Positions 58,203 to 64,000 of a DNA stretch of 64,000 nt are shown here, one piece after another (the first letter of the stretch is position 1; each line of letters opens with the position of its first letter). Under the pieces are notes generated by a model. It saw only the letters and a program-made list of their open reading frames with translations, searched no databases and had not been told where the DNA came from. Made by a program: the position numbers and the translations under genes. The stretch spans positions 1,860,001-1,924,000 of the forward strand of contig JACONQ010000012.1 of NCBI GenBank assembly GCA_014281115.1, given 5' to 3'. The DNA comes from Laburnicola sp. R22_1 (Eukaryota; Ascomycota; Dothideomycetes; Pleosporales; Didymosphaeriaceae).

Positions 58203-58258
58203 TGGGTGTATATTGGTGGTGTAAAGCGATTCTGAAAGTGCGGGAGATTTGGTGTTGG

Positions 58259-58300
58259 CCGTGCACGAGGTGGGGCCGTGCACGAGGTGGTGACCCACGG
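58259..58300 (-). repeat. Right terminal inverted repeat
   Basis: Reverse complement begins CCGTGGGTCACC; two mismatches to the left arm, both G/C swaps in the CACCTGGTGCACGG sub-repeats. Confidence 0.9.
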
Positions 58301-58302
58301 TA

Positions 58303-60023
58303 CATGAAGGTTCCCACGCCCACGCTCCCAATAATAGCCTCGAAGTCGTTGCCTGCATGGGTAGAAAGATCGCCTCAGTCTCGTAAAGACGGGGTGGAGC
58401 GTCCGTATCGGACTTGGTGACATGATGCTGCCTTCCACATTGGGTATTGAGGTGTGCACATCTTTCCTCCCGCTTATCGTACGGGAATGGCGTGCTTGAG
58501 GCTCGGCATTTCTTGCCATATTCAGCCCATCCTGCAGCTGCAGGATACGGGGAGTGAGCAGGACGGTGGTTCCTCCTCGGCAAACATAGTAGGCATGACG
58601 TACGAGGCGTGCACAGATGTCAGAAAACGGCCTCCAGGGTTAGATGCTGATCACACTGCATAAGTGGCCACTCAAGTGCTGCTAGCTATATATTTGCCAC
58701 GTAGCACAATACAGTGTTCCCTGCAGCAGTATCCTGCTTATGCCATTATATCTACCACCGGCTTATCAGATCCATGAGTTTCCGTCACGTGCAGAATGTA
58801 GCGGCAAAACTTCCGCCCGGGCGCCCGGGTGCCCAGGTAGGTGCCCAGGTGGGTTTATAATCACGTGATGAAAACTTGTCGACGAGGTCCACGAGTCTGA
58901 CAACCCACCGAGTGTCCAGACAGTTTTGACTCATGTGTCGTCTTCAGTGCCCACATGCAGGTGTGAGGATTCAGACGCTCGTGGGATCACGTGCGTCAAA
59001 ACCGTCCACGGGTCTGGACGCCCGGTACATATCCGTGCCTGTCCACGTCCAGTCCAGAGTCCAGAGTCCAGACCACAGCCTCGTCCCACACCCTTTCGTC
59101 ACCACGCAGCGCGCTACCCAACGTCCCCCGAGCATAGCCCCTGCGCCTCGACCGATCGCCACTATAGACTCCGATCGCGCGCTCTGGACGACGCGTTTGG
59201 GATCGTCTGCGTGACTGCACTGCGTCGGTGGGCAGGCGGGTTTGTTGTAGACGCGGGGTTGTGCTGAGAGGACGAGATGGCGTGCGTTTGAGCTGGGTGG
59301 ATTGTTGTCAGGTGGGCGAGGCACCGAGGATGGAGGGATGCGATGGAAGGGAGGGCCTGGAATCATGAGAATCACTATGCGGTGGCTATGGATTCATTTG
59401 CCGGGCAGAGTTTTTTTTGCAGCCAAGACAGGTCTGGAACGTACGGTGCGTATGTAGTCGTGGTGATCTGGAATTGCAGTGGGCTTCTCATCTCATCTCG
59501 GTGGTGCGTGCGTGTCGAGTGGGGAAATTTGCGTTTCATCACCACAGGGTAAGCTGGCATCAAAATTTGCAACGAGACATGGGAGCGGGATTGGGAACGG
59601 ATGAGGTTCGCATTGAGGAACGGGACTCTATGGATGTGTATGTGTATTTGAAAATGCCTGCTGATGCGTCGGTGGCTGGCCGCGGGCATAAGGTACTGTG
59701 GCTCCGATGCGCCCCCCTTTATAACAATGCTCGTGGACAATCTCGCTTTAGTATAAGATACAAAAAGAAGAAGATAAAAAAACAGAAAACCGCTGTGAAA
59801 ATCCGTGTAAAGGCTATATATCGGGTGCCGCCAAATGGTGCCTTCCCGTCACGTGGAGGGAGGAGAGGAGCCGGGTCGATTTCGCAATATCGACGCGGGC
59901 TTGGTATCAGGTTCGCTAAAGATGCATCGTCATGTCGTGGAGAGTCGTCGCGGCAGTGGAAGCTGCGGAATGGGAGCGGAGGCTGGAAGCGTGGGCTCCA
60001 CGTGCTGAGGGCCCGGGCCTGGG
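58303..60023. other. Intergenic, decayed
   Basis: No gene supported. Contains a GC-rich block at about 58814-58853 with repeated GTGCCCAGGT words and a short run of GTCCAGA repeats near 59040-59075. Neither has an obvious partner. Confidence 0.5.
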
Positions 60024-60239
60024 TCACCGGCCGCCTTTGACCGAGGATTGTGCGAGCGAGGCGAAGGAGGAGGTTAGGGCTGAGTAGGAGGCCTGAGGGG
60101 GAGTGTTGACTGAGGATATTGACGAGGCGCTGCTGTTGCGGACGGGTTGGAGGTTGAGGACGACGCAGGATTCGCAGCGGCCGCCTTGGGCGTTGCAGCG
60201 GCCTCGGCAGCCGCGTTCGTAGTTGACGCAAGAGAACAT
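60024..60239 (-). CDS. Small Cys/Arg-rich conserved-looking protein
   Basis: Single exon of 71 residues from an ACCATG start. The N-terminal 30 residues are Cys/Arg/Gly-rich (CVNYERGCRGRCNAQGGRC, then C-x2-C-like ECSC order), forming a possible small zinc-binding knuckle; the rest is Ser/Ala-rich and probably disordered. No signal peptide. Short fungal proteins beginning with a similar RGCRGR motif are known to me only as hypotheticals, so no function is given. The frame stays open upstream but without an ATG. Confidence 0.5.
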   Translation of the reverse strand: MFSCVNYERGCRGRCNAQGGRCESCVVLNLQPVRNSSASSISSVNTPPQASYSALTSSFASLAQSSVKGGR

Positions 60240-62562
60240 GGTGGTGGGTTGTTGGGTTGTTGACGCTCGGAGCGATTGGAGAGAGGTTTCGTGTGGTTGT
60301 GTTTGTGGGTGCAGAGGTGTTGAGGGCTCTGGGTGTGTTTTGAGGGCTGCTTCAGTTTTGGCCGGAAGGGGTGGATGGTCTGATATAATATACGTGAGGA
60401 AGCCGTGATGCCCGATGATGTAGCCTAGAGTACCAAGGATATCAGGGTTTCGGTCGCTCGTGAAAAGGGCTCGAGCCAAGTTGGGCTGGCGACCAGCGGG
60501 TGCTGTTGGCGTGCTTCGTATGCACAGTGCAGGGTATTATCCAATCGCAGCCTCGGAGCACTATAGGGGCGCGCGTACCTTGGGTGCAGGTCTCGAGCAC
60601 GTAGATCAGAGGAGAGTGGACGCTCTTTATGTGATTTCGGATCCATACTGTGAAGGAAGCCCTCGCCTTTTAACTGAAACAAGAGACGGAATGTACATAC
60701 GGGCTCTACGGTGGAGCTCTCGCGGAACGACGATAGACCCGGAAATACGGTACCAGCTGTCCAGCCGGATGACCATATGGCCATGGCATGCAGTGGCACG
60801 GCCCCCGGCTTGGCCCGAGCGCTGCTACTCTTGCTGAGCTGCTGCCTGAGCACACCAGGGTCAACGATGTGTACGCATGCACCACGCCCGCCCGCCAACC
60901 GACTTCAGCGCCCAAGGCCACGCTGGAAACCTGATTTCTCTGCAACGCACATTGCGTACCCTCTTTCGGTGGAGGCTGAGCGGCGCACGTCAGACCTGCG
61001 GCGTATGCACAATTATACATATATAGCAACATCACATCCAGCAACAATGAGGCCAGGGTCATGGGCAGCTTCTATTTCCCCTCATGCCCAAGACGGAATG
61101 ACGGAGCTGCTGCGGGGACAAAACTCGGCGCCGTTCCTGCTCAAGCGCCGGCTGATCTTGGGTCTTCACATCCGTGAGAGCCCATCAAGCCGCTTGCGCC
61201 TACTTTACTCGTTACTGTGCGATGACAACTCAGCCGTTGGATTGCGTGGTTGCTGCATGGTTCGCTGACTCAGTACTGGGTGCCTAGAAGGTAGAACAAA
61301 GAGTTAGTAGGCCAGAACATGGGTGTAGATGTCTCACAAAGAGACTTCGATATTTCTAGGTGAAACTCCTTTAATCATGATCCAGAGCGATTTCTCAATC
61401 TCCGGTCTCGAGTTAAGGTTACAGCGAACATCAAACAATTGGCCCGGGAAGCTATTATCACGTGATCAACCCTAATCTGGGGATCATCAGTTCGCCGGCG
61501 ATCAATTCGGACACCGAAATACCAACTACCTGCAACTACATCCGCGATGATGGTTCAGCGCAGTACCTCATCCCTACCTGACGCCTAGATCGTTTGAACT
61601 GCGAACATATTCATATGGTCGCACAACCAGCGGAATTACCCTTACATCTATCGCCGACATTTCGGTCATCATCATACCGGTACGACGACACTTTCCGCCC
61701 CCTTCCGCCGATATACCTCCGACGTCGCAACCAAGTGCTCTGTAAGATACACGCGTCTCCGAGTTCTGGAAGGTTGCCGCTGGCTTTATCTGTATACAGT
61801 CGTCTTCAATGAGTTTTGTGGGGCGTGAGATGATGATCTTTGCAGATCACCGAGTGTTCGGATCGGAGGGTTGATCCGTGTGTGAAACACGTTTTTCGTT
61901 CGCGTGGTCGCGTTTCTGGAATTTTGTGTTGAGATGCCGAGTGGTATGTACAAGTGTCATCATTTTCGAATAGAAAGGCCAAGAGGATTTGCCGCCGAGC
62001 GTGCATCTACATATGTCTAGCCGTCTGCACGTCACCCGCTCACTACGCTTTCCGAAACGGGTAATGGTATTTGCTCTCGTTGATTGCTGCGCTAAAAGGC
62101 TTGTCGTAGCGAGCAATAAACACTTCGTACATCGGGAAGTCCTTCCAAGTCATCGCAAGTATGTTGAAGTTGCAACGGGCGCGCATTGCACCTTCCATTC
62201 GCATTACTAACTACGTAATTGGAACGAGAGAAAATGTCACCACGTCTACGCCCTTCGATGTCCAATCAATGCGAAGGTCAAACGAGCAGCCTTGGAGTCC
62301 TTCTCAAACTCCGATCATCGCGCTTATCACGACCGGATTCCGGGTTACGAAACCATAGCATGGACGTCGTATACGACGGTTCAAGTTTCAATGGTCAAAA
62401 TCATAGTCGCGCTTTATTTTGGATATCGAGTCGGATAAGGAATCCTCTACTGTAAATCGCTGCGCAAGTGCAAAGGCATGAGATGTCTCCGAAGCCGAGT
62501 CGATGTAAAGCTAGGGCGGGGTTCTCCACTCTGGTCGAGATGATTGGCTGATACTGTAATTA
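60240..62562. other. Intergenic, no gene seen
   Basis: About 2.3 kb. Several open frames occur on both strands (for example 60711-61268 plus), but none has a recognisable domain or splice pattern. It ends at the left end of the second transposon. Confidence 0.45.
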
Positions 62563-64000
62563 GTCATCTGGCGCTCGGGCTCATCTGACGCCCACTTTTG
62601 ACATGTCAACCACCACTACTTTTGAAGTTGTATAGTCCTATATAAATCTAATTATCACGAGATTTTTTAGAGGAGCATTCTTGAAGGTTTGTTTGATTGA
62701 TTGGCAACGATAAATTACGTGCGATACCTCTGTGGGAGGCGTACTTTGCGAGTGCGCGTTGATGGGCCAGATGCCTCCACCACCCCTTCAATGACCGATG
62801 GATCCTCAACATCAACCTCTGGCTCCTTAATAACACGAGCAGGATGTGCAGGAGCCTTAAGGCTACGCGCCTTACCCTTTTTAGACAATTGTATATCGGC
62901 CCTAAGTTGTTTTTTAGCTGCCTTCGCAATCTGCTCTTCCTCACGCGCTGCAGCCTTCAAGCGCTGCTCTTGTAACTTAAGCTCCTTAGCTACAAGCTTT
63001 ATACGCTTTCTCTCCTCTATTATAGCAGCTTTGTCTGCCTTTGCTTGTTCCTTAGCGAGCTTTTTCTGGTCCTTTTAGTGTTATAGTTATTGTTCTTCAG
63101 CTTCCTTTTGAGCCTGCCTATCGCGAGCGTCTTGAACTTTGGATGGGGACCAGAATACGGCACCACCATGATATTCTGGTGGCGCTATCAAGGGTAGAGG
63201 CTTGCCACACTGCCGGCGCTTCTTCTCGTTGTATAGAGCGTCTCGTAGGCACTTATTTTTATGCTCTAGTAGTTGTTCGCGTACAGCGAGGGCGTGGATC
63301 GTATGGCTAAGCTGCTGAAAGCGTTTATCGTAGATATCCTCCACCGTCTGCCTTAGTAAGCGCTCAATCTTCCGCCAATCGCTTGCAGAGAGTATTGACG
63401 TACTACTCTCGCTCGATAAGGGCCTCTCCATCTCCTTATGCTTGAATCTCTTGAGGATCACCTCTGGATCAAATGGTGATAGCCCAGTAGCTTTAAAAGC
63501 TTTGAGTACTGTATTTTCTTAAAACGCTGTATGCCAGGCACTATAGAAAAGCCGGAAGAAGTCGCGCTTAGTGATAGAGCTGAGCCCTTGGCAGTTATAT
63601 ATGAATTGAGTGAGCTCTTAAGTATATGCGGCGGAGAGAGGCTTGAAGAGGCAGACATCGAGCGGCTGCAGCGTATGCGTCGAATAAGGTGGGTATATAG
63701 CAAGGAGGATCCTATTTCGATCACAGTACTCTATAAAGGCCTTTGTAACATGTGAACCATGCCTATTAAGTATTAGAAGCCTTCTTAAGCGCCCTGCCTT
63801 GCTCTTAGTCTCCCAATTGAATACTTGCTGTAGCCATGCCATGCCCACTGTATTATTCGTCCATCCTGAAGGTGATGAGGTTATAAAGCACTTGTGCTCT
63901 ATAGGATTGAGATCTTGTAACTAGCTGTCCTATATATTGCCGGAGAGCGCTTGGTATATTAAGGAAGGCGTAAGAGTACTGCCGTTGGCGCAAATACAAG
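62563..64000 (-). mobile_element. Second pogo/Fot1-like transposon, cut by the window end
   Basis: Begins near a TA at 62561-62562. The left end differs from element 1, but the inner sequence matches it closely from ATCACGAGATTTTTTAG onward, including the tail of the transposase. The right end lies beyond 64000, so the inverted repeat cannot be checked. Confidence 0.7.
62715..64000 (-). pseudogene. Second pogo/Fot1-like transposase, partial, with stops
   Basis: Only the C-terminal two thirds are in the window: ICANGSTLTPSLIYQALSG, WTNNTVGMAWLQQVFN, LILNRHGSHVTKAFIEYC, PPYSTHTLQPLDVCLFKPL, a helical linker (RKIERLLRQTVEDIYDKRF) and the tail RTRKVRLPQRYRT, the same last 13 residues as in element 1. 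The second catalytic Asp of the DDE triad is again read as Asn (LILN), and stops interrupt the frame after NI, YT and AF. Inactive. Confidence 0.82.

Larger units (their letters stand above)
56167..58300 (-). mobile_element. Pogo/Fot1-like DNA transposon, complete but mutated
   Basis: A 2134-bp element flanked by TA (56165-56166 and 58301-58302), the target duplication of Tc1/mariner-pogo transposons. Its 42-bp terminal inverted repeats match at all but two positions, begin CCGTGGGTCACCACCT and contain an internal direct repeat of CACCTGGTGCACGG. The inner sequence is a minus-strand transposase with nonsense mutations. Confidence 0.9.

Noticed and set aside
60711..61268. Plus-strand frame of 185 codons
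   Set aside because: No domain, odd composition, overlapped by an equally long minus-strand frame, in a decayed region.

Overview
The window is nuclear DNA of a filamentous ascomycete. Genes are split by short GT-AG introns (mostly 45-80 nt, several with CTAAC/CTGAC-like branch sites), start contexts are ACCATGG/CAAAATG-like, and gene-dense GC-balanced DNA is broken by AT-rich islands and by DNA transposons full of C-to-T/G-to-A nonsense changes, as left by repeat-induced point mutation (RIP). Gene content (secreted subtilase, GH18 chitinase, HET fragment, cysteine-rich secreted protein, STAND-like proteins) fits Pezizomycotina; Dothideomycetes/Pleosporales is my best guess by inference only.

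Layout. 0.1-4.7 kb: a phospholipase C, an AlkB-type dioxygenase and a small unknown protein. 6.2-7.2 kb: a secreted protein made of four six-cysteine repeats. 7.7-8.7 kb: AT-rich relic next to a GFA-family gene that has lost its ATG. 8.8-14.5 kb: secreted subtilase and GH18 chitinase, both on the minus strand, with a minisatellite in the subtilase leader and a MITE-like inverted-repeat element between them. 15.8-16.7 kb: a HET-type protein without its HET core. 18.4-24.1 kb: Gfo/Idh/MocA oxidoreductase, pseudouridine synthase and hot-dog thioesterase (divergent), and a SET-domain protein with a signal-peptide-like N-terminus. 26.7-40.0 kb: the most unusual part, two divergent pairs, each a minus-strand STAND-like protein (helical N-terminal domain plus an NTPase-like domain without a recognisable P-loop) next to a plus-strand DUF7025-type AAA+ ATPase. 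Pair A has one single-base frameshift in each partner; pair B is open in both but is split by about 3 kb of AT-rich repeat debris. 41.6-53.3 kb: housekeeping genes (double RanBP2-type zinc finger, mitochondrial acyl-CoA synthetase, GRAM-TBC-EF RabGAP, mitochondrial SDR, tail-anchored inositol 5-phosphatase). 54-64 kb: decayed DNA with a cytochrome P450 3' half abutting a Zn2Cys6 regulator 5' half, two pogo/Fot1-like transposons (the second runs off the window) and one small conserved-looking Cys protein.

How the genes relate. Chitinase, subtilase and the cysteine-rich protein are secreted. Phospholipase C, the 5-phosphatase and the TBC protein belong to phosphoinositide and membrane-traffic biology but are not clustered. 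The AAA+/STAND-like pairs are the only strong sign of a co-evolving multi-gene unit. All exon boundaries come from reading splice signals and frame continuity; none was checked against transcripts or databases.
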